Positions 1 through 8,661 of a stretch of 64,000 bases of DNA are shown here, piece after piece. The DNA comes from Methanobrevibacter woesei. GTDB taxonomy: Archaea; Methanobacteriota; Methanobacteria; Methanobacteriales; Methanobacteriaceae. The notes under the pieces were generated by a model. The model ran no database searches and was not told the DNA's origin. It was given only the letters and a program-made list of their open reading frames with translations. The DNA lies in NCBI RefSeq assembly GCF_003111605.1, contig NZ_MZGU01000004.1, positions 652,193 through 716,192 on the forward strand, read 5' to 3'. The first letter of the stretch is position 1. The number at the start of each line of letters is the position of its first letter. The position numbers and the translations under genes were made by a program.

Positions 1-2
1 CT

Positions 3-536
3 ACATATGCTTATTTGGAAGGGCATAGAGAATTAAACAGAAAACTTGATGAAATATCTATTAAAGGTGAAGAATATCTTATAGAGAGAGGTTTTAATGC
101 TTATGGGCAAACTACAAGAAGAATTGTAGACACAATAAAAAATAACTCTGCAGAACTTCCAAATAAAACAATAGCTACTCTTGCAGGACTTGGTTGGATT
201 GGAAAATCAGCACTTTTCATAACAAAAGAGTATGGTCCTGCTTTACGTTTATCTTCTATTTTAACTGATGCTCAATTGGAATGTGGTATACCTATTGATT
301 CATCTTTATGTGGTGAGTGTATGATCTGTTGTGATGCATGTCCTGGTGATGCAATCAGTGGAAAAGCTTGGAATTCTTCTTTATCAAGAGATGATTTTTA
401 CAATCATAAGAAATGTGAAGAAACAGCTAAAAAATTATCCAAAAAAGCTTTTAGATGGGAAGATACAATGTGTGGGATATGCATGAATATTTGTCCACAT
501 GCACAAAAATTTATTAAAAAAGAATTAAATAAATAA
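3..536 (+). CDS. QueG-like double 4Fe-4S cluster protein (5' end outside window)
   Basis: C-terminal part of a protein related to epoxyqueuosine reductase (QueG) and similar iron-sulfur reductases. The frame is open to the window edge, so the TTG at 15 is probably internal and the true start lies upstream. Counted from that TTG, a first ferredoxin-like cysteine cluster sits near residues 99-109 (CGECMICCDACP) and a second near 152-160 (CGICMNICP), the two 4Fe-4S clusters typical of the family. The stretch TLAGLGWIGKSAL matches the conserved QueG region before the clusters. Many methanogens carry QueG-like proteins without clear queuosine pathways, so the substrate is not certain. The next gene begins 11 nt after the stop. 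Confidence 0.75.
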   Translation, partial: TYAYLEGHRELNRKLDEISIKGEEYLIERGFNAYGQTTRRIVDTIKNNSAELPNKTIATLAGLGWIGKSALFITKEYGPALRLSSILTDAQLECGIPIDSSLCGECMICCDACPGDAISGKAWNSSLSRDDFYNHKKCEETAKKLSKKAFRWEDTMCGICMNICPHAQKFIKKELNK

Positions 537-547
537 AACAGGATATT

Positions 548-892
548 ATGGCTAGTCGTCAGTTTATTTTAACATTATCTTTAATTTTAATAATTACAGT
601 TTGTATTGTAATCTGTGCAGTTTTATTTGTTAATATAGCACATGAAAATGATAACAATAGTTCTGTTAAGTATTCATCAGGTAATGTTGATATTATTGAG
701 GTTCAGGGACCTACTCATTATGTTTATATGGAAAGTGAACCATCACAAGATCAATCTGATGATGAAAAAGCAGTTCTGTTAAGTGAAAATAAAGTTGAAG
801 TTTCTAATAAAGAACTTCCTGATGATCTGTTTCTTGAAGAGCCTGCTGATGTTCCAGATGCTTCAGATATAACAATAACTGTTGATGAATAA
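548..892 (+). CDS. Membrane-anchored hypothetical protein, acidic extracellular tail
   Basis: 114 residues with no family recognised. One hydrophobic segment at about residues 6-29 fits an N-terminal membrane anchor. The remainder is Ser/Asp/Glu-rich, low in complexity and without cysteines, and likely lies outside the membrane. The ATG at 548 has a weak AGGAT ribosome binding site about 5 nt upstream. It follows the QueG-like gene by 11 nt and may be co-transcribed. It converges on the acetyltransferase, with a shared hairpin between them. Confidence 0.6.
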   Translation: MASRQFILTLSLILIITVCIVICAVLFVNIAHENDNNSSVKYSSGNVDIIEVQGPTHYVYMESEPSQDQSDDEKAVLLSENKVEVSNKELPDDLFLEEPADVPDASDITITVDE

Positions 893-913
893 ATATTTTT
901 AATAAAAAAAGAA

Positions 914-936
914 AAAAGAAGAATTATTCTTCTTTT
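914..936. terminator. Convergent hairpin terminator
   Basis: Perfect inverted repeat: AAAAGAAGAAT at 914-924 and ATTCTTCTTTT at 926-936, with A-rich sequence to the left and T-rich to the right. It can therefore end transcription from both sides. It overlaps the stop codon of the minus-strand acetyltransferase at 924-926. Confidence 0.55.
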
Positions 937-1514
937 GAAATTATACGTGCAGGAACTCCAGCAACAGTACAGTTAGATGGGACATCTTTTGTAACAACAC
1001 TTCCAGCAGCAATGACACAGTTATCTCCAATGGTTATTCCTGGAAGAATTATTGCATTTGCACCAATCCAGCAGCGTTTACCTATTTTTACAGGCTCTGA
1101 GTAATTAGTAAAGGTATAGTCAACGGAATCGTCATATTCTCCATTAAACTCCACATCATCATCTAATGGTACAATTCTTTCTGTGGTTTTTGCAGGATGA
1201 TTTGCTGTGAAAATGTTAACTCCAGGAGCTAACATGGTGTTGTCTCCAATTTCAATGGTATCTGTATCTAAAAATACACAGTTAACATTAGCAAAGCAGT
1301 TTTTACCAAATTTAATATTAAAACCTAAATTGCATTGAAATGGAGTGTAAATAAAAGTATTTTCTCCAACTTCACCTAACAATTCTTTAAATAGTTCATT
1401 TTTCTTTTTTTGTTGGTTAGGTGGGAGATTATTAATTTCCCATAGTAGATTAGCTGCATCTTCCCAACTTGAATCTCCTTTTGTGTTTAAGGGACCTTTA
1501 ATTAACTCTACCAT
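924..1514 (-). CDS. Sugar O-acetyltransferase, left-handed beta-helix (Maa/LacA type)
   Basis: 196-residue member of the maltose/galactoside O-acetyltransferase family, which transfers acetyl from acetyl-CoA to sugars. The N-terminal region holds the family's helical cap. From about residue 60 the chain shows hexapeptide repeats ([45 protein letters not shown]). The active-site His lies in FTANHP. The last part ([11 protein letters not shown]) is a typical family ending. It sits 9 nt downstream of the AKR stop on the same strand and is the last gene of a minus-strand run starting at 3541. The acceptor sugar cannot be told from sequence. Confidence 0.88.
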   Translation of the reverse strand: MVELIKGPLNTKGDSSWEDAANLLWEINNLPPNQQKKKNELFKELLGEVGENTFIYTPFQCNLGFNIKFGKNCFANVNCVFLDTDTIEIGDNTMLAPGVNIFTANHPAKTTERIVPLDDDVEFNGEYDDSVDYTFTNYSEPVKIGKRCWIGANAIILPGITIGDNCVIAAGSVVTKDVPSNCTVAGVPARIISKEE

Positions 1515-1523
1515 ATGCTACAC

Positions 1524-2642
1524 CTAGAATTTACCTTCCAATAAGTCTACAACATCTTCCAATAATTCTGGAATGTCAAGGTGTTGAGTACATTGATCTA
1601 CACAGTCTCCACAGAAGCTGCAGTCAGATGCTGGTGCTCCTCTTTCTGCATAGTTGTTATAATAGATATAATAAAGAGGCTGTATTTCAATTGCACTTTT
1701 AGCATCATTGTAAAGCTCAAAGAACTTGGAAATTGGAATATCATTAGGGCAGTGTTCAACACAGTAGTTACAGTAGGTACATGGAATAGCTATTGACTGA
1801 TTAATGATTTCAACAACTTCGTCAATGATTGTTTTTTCTTCATCATTTAATGGCTTGAAATCTTTAACAATTTCTAAGTTTTCTTCCATCTGTTCAAGAG
1901 CACTCATACCACTTAAAGTACAAATTACTCCATCAAGGCTTAAACAGAATCTTATTGCCCATGAAACATTAGATGCATCAGGATTGTAATCTTTGAATTT
2001 TTTCTCTGCTTCTTCAGGAAGATTTACAAGGTTTCCTCCTTTAACAGCTTCCATAATAATTACATCAACATCGTGTTTACGTGCAACTTCGTAGCATTCT
2101 TTTGCTTGTATACTTTCATTATTATACCAGTCAAGGTAGTTAATTTGTAACTGAACAAAGTCAACATCAGGATTTTCAGTTAAGATTTCATCTAAAAGCT
2201 CAGCACTGTCATGGTGGGAAAATCCAATCTTTTTAACTAAACCTTTTTCTTTTTTATCACGTACAAAACCAAAACAGTCTAAATAGTCACATACAGGTTT
2301 AAATACATCAGTGGTGTTGTGAACAAGATAATAATCAAAATAATCTACACCACATCTTTCTAACTGTTCATTAAAAATAGCTTCAATATCACTTTCTTTA
2401 GTTAATTCATATAATGGTAATTTATCAGCTATTAATACATCTTCTCTAGGATATCTTTTAATAACACATTCACGAATAGCTATTTCACTTTTCCCTTCAT
2501 GATATCCATATCCAGTATCGAAATAGTTATATCCTGCTTCTATGTATTTGTCAACCATGTCATTAACTTGTTCATAGTCAATATCAGCATAATCTTCACT
2601 TTTTATTGGTAATCTCATTAATCCAAATCCAAAGTCCATCAT
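1524..2642 (-). CDS. Aldo/keto reductase with C-terminal double ferredoxin domain
   Basis: 372 residues. Residues 1-270 are an AKR barrel with the catalytic tetrad visible: Asp and Tyr in YFDTGYGYHEG, Lys in IADKLP, His in YLVHNT. The C-terminal 100 residues carry two cysteine clusters (CTYCNYCVEHCP and CSFCGDCVDQC), expected to bind two 4Fe-4S centres. Such AKR-ferredoxin fusions are common in anaerobes and probably exchange electrons with ferredoxin or flavodoxin. The start ATG lies 9 nt after the flavodoxin-like gene. A close paralogue occupies 29074-30183 in the same pairing. The substrate is unknown. Confidence 0.87.
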   Translation of the reverse strand: MMDFGFGLMRLPIKSEDYADIDYEQVNDMVDKYIEAGYNYFDTGYGYHEGKSEIAIRECVIKRYPREDVLIADKLPLYELTKESDIEAIFNEQLERCGVDYFDYYLVHNTTDVFKPVCDYLDCFGFVRDKKEKGLVKKIGFSHHDSAELLDEILTENPDVDFVQLQINYLDWYNNESIQAKECYEVARKHDVDVIIMEAVKGGNLVNLPEEAEKKFKDYNPDASNVSWAIRFCLSLDGVICTLSGMSALEQMEENLEIVKDFKPLNDEEKTIIDEVVEIINQSIAIPCTYCNYCVEHCPNDIPISKFFELYNDAKSAIEIQPLYYIYYNNYAERGAPASDCSFCGDCVDQCTQHLDIPELLEDVVDLLEGKF

Positions 2643-2651
2643 TTTATCACC

Positions 2652-3191
2652 TTAGACAATTTTTCCATAATTATAAGCTTCTAATAAAGTTTCTTCTTTT
2701 TCTTTTACATCTCCTACTTTACCAACACCAAGGCCATAAATTATGCCTTTGTTTGTAGGATTAGTTAAACAGTTTAAATATGATTTAAATTCACGTTTTA
2801 CATTTACCAAATGTTTTTCATTAGGTGTAGCTGCAGTAAATATAAAATAGAACTCTTTATCTTTCATTTCTGAAAAACGGGGTGTGGTTCTATCTATTAA
2901 CATTTTCATTTGTCCAGACATTGTAAAGAAGTATACTGGAGTGGCCATTACAATAACATCTGCATTTACCATTTTTTCAAGTATTTCTCTCATATCATCA
3001 TCAATTACGCAGCTATGTGTTTCATCACAGGTAAGGCAGCCAGTACATAATTTAATGTCTTTTTTTGTTAGGTATATTTTTTCACAACTATGATCTGCTT
3101 CTTCTGCACCTTTAATAAATTCATCACATAAAATATCGGAATTTCCACCAATTCTAGGACTACTCTGAAGAATTAAAATGTTTTTACTCAT
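2652..3191 (-). CDS. Flavodoxin-like NAD(P)H-dependent FMN reductase
   Basis: 179 residues of the iron-sulfur flavoprotein/FMN-reductase-like family. The FMN phosphate loop is seen in SSPRIGGNSDIL at about residues 10-21, and the flavin-contact region in ATPVYFFTMSGQMKMLIDR. Two CxxC-like pairs (CTGC, CDETHSC) lie near residues 49-61, as in iron-sulfur flavoproteins, though the spacing is not enough to claim a cluster. It directly precedes the ferredoxin-fused AKR, so the two probably act as a redox pair. Its start codon overlaps the stop of the upstream coiled-coil gene at 3191. Confidence 0.82.
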   Translation of the reverse strand: MSKNILILQSSPRIGGNSDILCDEFIKGAEEADHSCEKIYLTKKDIKLCTGCLTCDETHSCVIDDDMREILEKMVNADVIVMATPVYFFTMSGQMKMLIDRTTPRFSEMKDKEFYFIFTAATPNEKHLVNVKREFKSYLNCLTNPTNKGIIYGLGVGKVGDVKEKEETLLEAYNYGKIV

Positions 3192-3541
3192 TAATGTTCA
3201 CCATTAATCTCTTTTAAAATAAATTCTTTTTCTAATTCAAGATAATGAATCTCTTTATCAAAGTTTTCTGCTTCTCTGTCTTTCATTTCATTTAAACTTT
3301 TCATTAATAAGTTTATTTTCTTTTCACAGTCAGCAATAGCTTTTTCTTTTGTCTTTTTTAATTTTTCAATCTGATTATCTATTTGTTCAACTCTTATATC
3401 ATTACATTCAATGTCTTCAATACTTAATGCATCATTTAGCGCATTATCTAATATGTCTTGAAGTTTAAGACCTTTTGACTTTGCGAGGTCTTTTTTTTCT
3501 TTATTGATTTTTACACATGTAGTTTCATTAAATCTAACCAT
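3191..3541 (-). CDS. Small coiled-coil protein, possible ribbon-helix-helix N-terminus
   Basis: 116 residues. The first 40 (NETTCVKINKEKKDLAKSKG) resemble a short strand followed by two helices, as in ribbon-helix-helix DNA-binding proteins. Residues 50-112 are a charged heptad-like coiled coil (QIDNQIEKLKKTKEKAIADC). No specific family was recognised. It overlaps the flavodoxin-like gene by one base, so translation is likely coupled, and it is the promoter-proximal gene of the minus-strand run. A regulator of this redox operon is an inference from position and fold only. Confidence 0.6.
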   Translation of the reverse strand: MVRFNETTCVKINKEKKDLAKSKGLKLQDILDNALNDALSIEDIECNDIRVEQIDNQIEKLKKTKEKAIADCEKKINLLMKSLNEMKDREAENFDKEIHYLELEKEFILKEINGEH

Positions 3542-3689
3542 ATGTATGCTCCTTTTAAGTTTAGTTGTATATTATTTCTAAAATTAGCTACATATATATT
3601 TTTTTTAAAAATTATTTTATATATGTATTTAATTAATTTCATTATATATAACTTTTTATATGTTATGTATATATATATATAAAATTTTT

Positions 3690-3720
3690 AAAAAATAAAA
3701 AAACTCTCTAAATAAGAGAG
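3690..3720 (-). terminator. Hairpin terminator of the AAA ATPase gene
   Basis: CTCTCT at 3704-3709 pairs with AGAGAG at 3715-3720 around AAATA. On the minus strand it is followed by a long T tract (complement of the A run at 3690-3703). The hairpin includes the stop codon at 3708-3710. Confidence 0.55.
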
Positions 3721-5099
3721 AAAAGAGGTAATGGGATATAAATGATGTTGTTTTTGATTTCAATATTGGATAAATTATCTATAACTAAAATACCATATTC
3801 AGCATCATACTCTTCAATGGCTTTATTTAATTTATCCTCATTTGAGTTAACATCAACAGGCACTATCTTCTCATTGCTTTTTACAATAAATTCAACACCA
3901 TCTACAGTTGCATCATAATAAAGATTATAATTATTATCTTTTAATTTAAATAATGCTGATGCAACTAAATTTTTAGCAATGCTATCATAATACTCCCCAT
4001 AATTTGTTGAAATATCTTTAGAAATTTGATAAATTGCTGATTTAAACTGTGTTGAAATAAAGAAGTATTTCCAGGCTTTTCTTACAGATTTACCAGATGA
4101 AACATAAGGTTCTACATGGAATAAAATTTGAATATTTTCAAAAGCAAATAATAAATTACTTACATTCTTTTTGGATATATTTAACGTAGTAGCTAGTTTA
4201 TTTAATGCTAAATCTTTAATATCTTCCATGACAAGTAAGTTAAGCAATGGATAAGCTAATAATCTTGAAAGTCTTGTAAATGAACTAATGGAATCTAGGT
4301 CTTTTTCAATAATCTCATTTTTAATGTCTAAAGTTGAACTGATTTGAAGTACATTGTTTTGAGCTAAATTAGGAAATGAAGAGTACTGTATATGATTCAT
4401 CCATTCATCTTTATGTTTTTTAATATATGGATTTAAAGGAATTTCTTCTAAACTACCAGTTTCACCTTCTAAAATAAGATTTTTTAGATTCTTTTTAACA
4501 TCAAGGGAAATAGTGTAGTTATAGTTTAAATTAAGGTATTCTATGAAATTAAGAGGATACATTTTAATAATGGTGTCTTCAAGGGAATTGCTGTCTAGTT
4601 CATAGCTAATGACATTAGATCCTGCGAAAATAATGAAAATATTTTTGTTTTCATCAGAGTTTATCCATTTCTCTACAGAATTTAAATTATCAAGATATTG
4701 TGATTCATCTACGAAAATTACTATTTTTTCATCTTTTTTAAAGCCGAAATCATTTTTATAAACATTAAAAAAGTCACAAATTTCATATTCTCCTAAATCA
4801 CGAAGTCTATTGAGATTTAAATATAAAATGTTTCTTGAAGGTACATGTTTTTCAGATTTTAAATAATCATATAACTGGTAGAGAATTGTTGTTTTCCCTA
4901 TGCCCCTAATTCCAGACATTATAAAAAATCTGTTTGTTTTATCATCATTTAAGAATAAATCAATTGAATTTTTAAGTATATAATACTCTTCTCTTTTCTT
5001 AATGTCATTGCCCATTGTTGTTAATTTACTTTCAATAAATTTTTCTATATTTTTTAGTAAATTTTCTAAATACAACTTTATTTCCTTTTTATCCATCAC
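3708..5099 (-). CDS. Archaeal AAA ATPase with C-terminal DUF4143/nuclease-like domain
   Basis: 463 residues of the AAA_14/archaeal ATPase class. Walker A (GIRGIGKTT) is near residues 64-72, and Walker B with its acidic partner (VIFVDESQYL) near 127-136. A winged-helix-like segment lies around 270-330 (LATTLNISKKNVSNLL). The last 100 residues (YYDATVDGVEFIVK, IVPVDV) resemble the restriction-endonuclease-like fold seen in DUF4143 proteins. Members are common in mobile or accessory archaeal regions and their roles are mostly unknown. The gene stands alone, with AT-rich promoter sequence upstream and a hairpin terminator at its stop. Confidence 0.8.
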   Translation of the reverse strand: MMDKKEIKLYLENLLKNIEKFIESKLTTMGNDIKKREEYYILKNSIDLFLNDDKTNRFFIMSGIRGIGKTTILYQLYDYLKSEKHVPSRNILYLNLNRLRDLGEYEICDFFNVYKNDFGFKKDEKIVIFVDESQYLDNLNSVEKWINSDENKNIFIIFAGSNVISYELDSNSLEDTIIKMYPLNFIEYLNLNYNYTISLDVKKNLKNLILEGETGSLEEIPLNPYIKKHKDEWMNHIQYSSFPNLAQNNVLQISSTLDIKNEIIEKDLDSISSFTRLSRLLAYPLLNLLVMEDIKDLALNKLATTLNISKKNVSNLLFAFENIQILFHVEPYVSSGKSVRKAWKYFFISTQFKSAIYQISKDISTNYGEYYDSIAKNLVASALFKLKDNNYNLYYDATVDGVEFIVKSNEKIVPVDVNSNEDKLNKAIEEYDAEYGILVIDNLSNIEIKNNIIYIPLPLFSLI

Positions 5100-5239
5100 A
5101 ATACACCATTATTACTATTTTATTAACATCTTATATATTTAATAGTACTTTTATTTATACTTATAAAAATACTGTTAATAACTTGATGAGGTTAGTTATA
5201 AATGATGTAAAAATGAAAAATAGATATTGGAGATATTAA

Positions 5240-5869
5240 ATGCATAAAATTGACTTTAATTTGGAAAAAAATCCATTCTATAATTTTCAATCATCAAGAT
5301 ATTCAATGTCTGCACGTGTTAATGTTAAAAAAGCCTATGAATTTGCTAAAAATGAAAATTATTCCTTTTTCTTAGTTACATTAGCTAGTTTATTAAAGGC
5401 AGCCAATGATGTTGAAAAATTAAGATATAGAATAATCAATAATGAAGTTGTTGAATTTGAATCAATGGATGGTATAACTCCAATAATGGATGAAAGTAAA
5501 AACAGTTACTGTGAGATGAGAGTTACAAATCCAGTTAATTTCCCATTATGGCATGAAGATGTAAAAAAATTAAGTAAAGATATATTATCTGAAAAAATAG
5601 ATGGATTTAACTTGCCTATGGAAAAAAGAGATGAAGAAAATATAATAAATTTCTCATGCATTCCTTGGGTTGATTTTGACTCAATTACAACAGCAGTGCT
5701 TCATCCAAGACAAATTCAGCCTTTAATTACATGGGGAAAATTTGATAAGGATTATGAAATGACAGTATCAATAACTGTAAATCACATCTTTGTAGCAGGC
5801 TCTGATTTGGCTAAATTCTACAAAAAGGCACAATATTACTTGGATAATGTTGAAAAGTTATTTAAATAA
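5240..5869 (+). CDS. CatA-like chloramphenicol acetyltransferase family protein
   Basis: 209 residues, the usual CAT length. Family signatures are the N-terminal YSMSARVNV region, FSCIPWVDFDSI, and PLITWGKF before the C-terminal active-site segment VNHIFVAGSD. The catalytic His (position 195 in CAT numbering) is present, but the structural Asp four residues later is Ala. Many genomic CatA-like proteins diverge this way and do not confer chloramphenicol resistance, so the acceptor is unknown. A paralogue lies at 27766-28392. GGAGAT at 5229 gives the ribosome binding site. The gene converges on the CDF transporter and overlaps it by 8 nt. Confidence 0.82.
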   Translation: MHKIDFNLEKNPFYNFQSSRYSMSARVNVKKAYEFAKNENYSFFLVTLASLLKAANDVEKLRYRIINNEVVEFESMDGITPIMDESKNSYCEMRVTNPVNFPLWHEDVKKLSKDILSEKIDGFNLPMEKRDEENIINFSCIPWVDFDSITTAVLHPRQIQPLITWGKFDKDYEMTVSITVNHIFVAGSDLAKFYKKAQYYLDNVEKLFK

Positions 5870-6710
5870 ATTCAATTGTAATGTCAATTATCTCTTTTTC
5901 AATACACATCTCATTGATTTTATTTTTAATTAACTCTTCATCAGAACCATTATCAATATCTAATTTTATGGTTAATACAGATTCAAGTCCATCTAGAGAC
6001 CATAAATGAAAACCTTCAATTGATTTAACTCCTTTAATGGATAATATTTCATTTTTAAGTTCATCTACATTAATATCAAAAGGCACTCTTTGAAGTAATG
6101 GTGTTAATGAATGTATAAGAGTTTTTCCTAAGTTATAAATTAACCACAAACTTATTACAATGGATACCAATGGATCAAGAATTGGCAAATCAACGAAGAT
6201 AAGAACTACACTAACTACTAAAAGACCTATCCATTTGAAGATATCTCCTAAAACATGGTAAAGAATAGCTTTTTCATTAAATGTTTCACCACCATGAAGG
6301 ATGAATGCAGAAATTCCCTTAAAAATAAGTCCTAATATAGCTACTAATACCATTCCTTCTGCATTTGGAGATACTGGAGCAAATAAACGTGATAGGGATT
6401 CATATATCACAATAACTGATATAACAACAACGAATACTGAGGTAATCACAGCACCAAGTAAAGAGAATCTCTTATAACCATAGGTGTACTTATTATCACT
6501 GCCTTTTTGGGATATTCTCTCTAAAACCCAAGCTAGTCCAACGGAAATTGTATCAGATAAATCATGAAGGCAGTCTGCTAAAATAGCTACACTATTTGTT
6601 ATTAATCCGCCAATGATTACAACTACATTAAGTAAAATGTTTAGAATAAATACATACAACAGATTTCCGCTAGCTTTTTTATGATAATGATTATGACTAC
6701 CTACTCTCAT
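5862..6710 (-). CDS. Cation diffusion facilitator (CDF) metal transporter
   Basis: 282 residues with about six membrane helices in the first 200, then a soluble C-terminal domain of about 80 residues. The metal-site signature in helix 2 is visible as ADCLHDLSD, and a second acidic site as HVLGD in helix 5. The family exports Zn2+, Fe2+, Mn2+, Co2+ or Cd2+ by proton antiport; the metal cannot be assigned here. The N-terminus contains a short His-rich stretch (HNHYHKK) that could bind metal. The 3' end overlaps the CatA-like gene on the opposite strand by 8 nt. Confidence 0.9.
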   Translation of the reverse strand: MRVGSHNHYHKKASGNLLYVFILNILLNVVVIIGGLITNSVAILADCLHDLSDTISVGLAWVLERISQKGSDNKYTYGYKRFSLLGAVITSVFVVVISVIVIYESLSRLFAPVSPNAEGMVLVAILGLIFKGISAFILHGGETFNEKAILYHVLGDIFKWIGLLVVSVVLIFVDLPILDPLVSIVISLWLIYNLGKTLIHSLTPLLQRVPFDINVDELKNEILSIKGVKSIEGFHLWSLDGLESVLTIKLDIDNGSDEELIKNKINEMCIEKEIIDITIEFI

Positions 6711-6784
6711 AATTTAATATTTATATGTTAGCTATTATAAAAGTTAAGATGTAAAGTTTAATTTTAAATATTATTGGTGGATTT

Positions 6785-7660
6785 ATGCATTTTGTCCAAG
6801 CTAAAAGTTTAATATCTTCAAAAAATGGGATGAATCTATACAGGGGATGTACTCATGGATGTATCTACTGTGATTCAAGAAGTAAGATATATAATATGAA
6901 TCATGATTTTGAAGATATTGAAGTTAAGCAGAATAGCTTGGAATTATTGAAAAAAGCATTAAAATCTAAAAAAGAGAAATGTATGATAGGAACTGGATCT
7001 ATGACAGACCCTTATATTCCTCTTGAGTTCAAATTGGAATTTGTTAGAAACTCTTTAAAATTGATTTACAGATATGGATTTGGATTTACCTGCATTACAA
7101 AATCTGATTTAATATTAAGAGATTTGGATTTGCTTAAAAAGATAAATGAAAAGGCAAAAACCGTTGTACAGATTACCTTGACAACAGCTGATGAAGATTT
7201 GTGCAGAAAAATTGAGCCTAATGTCTGCACAACCAAAAGAAGAGTTGAAGTCTTAAAAAAGTTAAATGATGCAGATATTCCAACTGTTGTATGGTTAACT
7301 CCATTTTTACCTTATGTAAATGATACAGAAGAGAATATTTCTAAACTTTTGGATTACTGCATTGAAACTAATGTTAAGGGTATAATCTGTTTTAATATAG
7401 GTTTAACTTTAAGGGATGGAAATCGCCAGTATTTTTATAAAAAGCTGGATGAATCATTTCCAGGCCTTAAAAACAGATATATTGAAAAATATGGAAGTAA
7501 CTATGTTTTAGAAAGTGAAAATAACAGGCAATTAATGGACTTATTTTATAAAAAGACAGCTGAAAATAATATTTTAAATAAACCTGATGATGTTTTCAGA
7601 TATTTGAGGGACTTTCCAAATAAGGACAAGTCTAGGCAATCAACTTTATATTTTAATTAG
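6785..7660 (+). CDS. Radical SAM protein, SPL-like family
   Basis: 291 residues. The radical SAM cluster motif CTHGCIYC (C22, C26, C29) is close to the N-terminus, as in the spore-photoproduct-lyase-like family common in anaerobes and archaea. MIGTGSMTDPYIPLE, FTCITKS and VQITLTT fit successive strands of the partial barrel. It is shorter than true SPL, and function in this subfamily is unknown. GGTGG at 6776 precedes the ATG. The gene appears monocistronic. Confidence 0.82.
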   Translation: MHFVQAKSLISSKNGMNLYRGCTHGCIYCDSRSKIYNMNHDFEDIEVKQNSLELLKKALKSKKEKCMIGTGSMTDPYIPLEFKLEFVRNSLKLIYRYGFGFTCITKSDLILRDLDLLKKINEKAKTVVQITLTTADEDLCRKIEPNVCTTKRRVEVLKKLNDADIPTVVWLTPFLPYVNDTEENISKLLDYCIETNVKGIICFNIGLTLRDGNRQYFYKKLDESFPGLKNRYIEKYGSNYVLESENNRQLMDLFYKKTAENNILNKPDDVFRYLRDFPNKDKSRQSTLYFN

Positions 7661-7886
7661 AATAATATAACAAATCAATCCTTAAAAAGAGCAATGCTAG
7701 ATTTTATGATTAAAATTTATAAAAATACACATATATAGGTTTTAATATTATTTAATAAAAATCACTTCATAAAATAGCTGGCTGACATATCAAATGAATT
7801 TGTTTTATGGAAATCTGATAATAGTATTATTTTATATACTTTAATATCATATTAATAAACAACTAATGGGAACTGTGTGATATTTT

Positions 7887-8120
7887 ATGACAATGTTTAA
7901 ATATTTTTCCCATCAATTGCCTGGAAGAATTTTTAATGATAAATATTTGGTTCTAGGTTTGGCAAGATATGTTGGTGCATATATTATCATAACATCAATG
8001 ATTTTTGGCTACTTTTTAATTTTTATGCCTTTCAGTTTTGATATGATTTTATTATCTTTTATTTTAGCTATTCCCGCTATTATAGGAGTATTGCTCAACA
8101 TGGATGTGGGAAATTATTGA
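7887..8120 (+). CDS. Small two-helix membrane protein
   Basis: 77 residues, not recognised. After a polar N-terminus there are two strongly hydrophobic stretches (about residues 29-48 and 51-70), so it is probably an integral membrane hairpin protein. Upstream (7661-7886) no gene was seen, only AT-rich sequence with a plausible TATA region. No clear ribosome binding site decides the start, which is a moderate uncertainty. Confidence 0.45.
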   Translation: MTMFKYFSHQLPGRIFNDKYLVLGLARYVGAYIIITSMIFGYFLIFMPFSFDMILLSFILAIPAIIGVLLNMDVGNY

Positions 8121-8207
8121 TAGTTTAAAATAATTACTAGTCTCATTAGGGTGTATGAATTAGTAGATTTCAAAAAAAAATTTAATATATTATATGAGGT
8201 TTTTAAA

Positions 8208-8465
8208 ATGTCCCGTACTAGCCTTCTTATAATTGTTGGTGTTTGTTGCCTTGTTTTAGTAGCTGTTGGCGCTTCTTTTTTCATGTTTTTTGGAGAAGAA
8301 AATAATTCTGTTGTTGATGACGATAGGTATGAGCTCAGACAAAACAATAATCATTATGATGATTATGATGACCGTTATGATGATGATCGCTATGATGATG
8401 ATTATGATGACCGTTATGATGATGATCGCTATGATGATGATTATGATGACCGTTATGATGATTAA
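8208..8465 (+). CDS. Membrane-anchored protein with Asp/Tyr/Arg tandem-repeat tail
   Basis: 85 residues from the ATG at 8208, which I prefer over the in-frame upstream ATG at 8151 because GAGGT at 8196-8200 is correctly spaced. Residues 5-28 form one hydrophobic anchor. The rest is almost entirely Asp, Tyr and Arg in a 13-residue repeat (DDRYDDDRYDDDY). The tail is highly acidic, disordered in appearance and probably extracellular; metal binding is conceivable but unproven. Frames opposite this gene are artefacts of the GAT/ATC repeat. Confidence 0.6.
   Translation: MSRTSLLIIVGVCCLVLVAVGASFFMFFGEENNSVVDDDRYELRQNNNHYDDYDDRYDDDRYDDDYDDRYDDDRYDDDYDDRYDD
8367..8462 (+). repeat. 39-nt coding tandem repeat, 2.5 copies
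   Basis: Unit of 13 codons (GAT GAC CGT TAT and on) at 8367-8405, repeated at 8406-8444, with a partial third copy at 8445-8462 directly before the stop. The copies are identical at DNA level, which suggests recent expansion or slippage. Confidence 0.85.
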
Positions 8466-8661
8466 TAAAACAATCATCATTAATTCTTTTTTTCAAATAA
8501 TATCTATTTATAGCAAGTTTAAAGTGATTATTAAAAGTAATTTTATGGATTTAAATAAATCTATAACTTCAAGATATGTTTTTTATAAAATACTTTAAAT
8601 TACACAAACAACATATTAATTAGAATAATAATATTAGACTATTATTTTTTGAGATGATTAG

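Noticed and set aside
8256..8480. Minus-strand and other-frame reading frames across the Asp/Tyr repeat
   Set aside because: They consist of Ile/Val/Met runs produced by the GAT repeat and lack their own signals.
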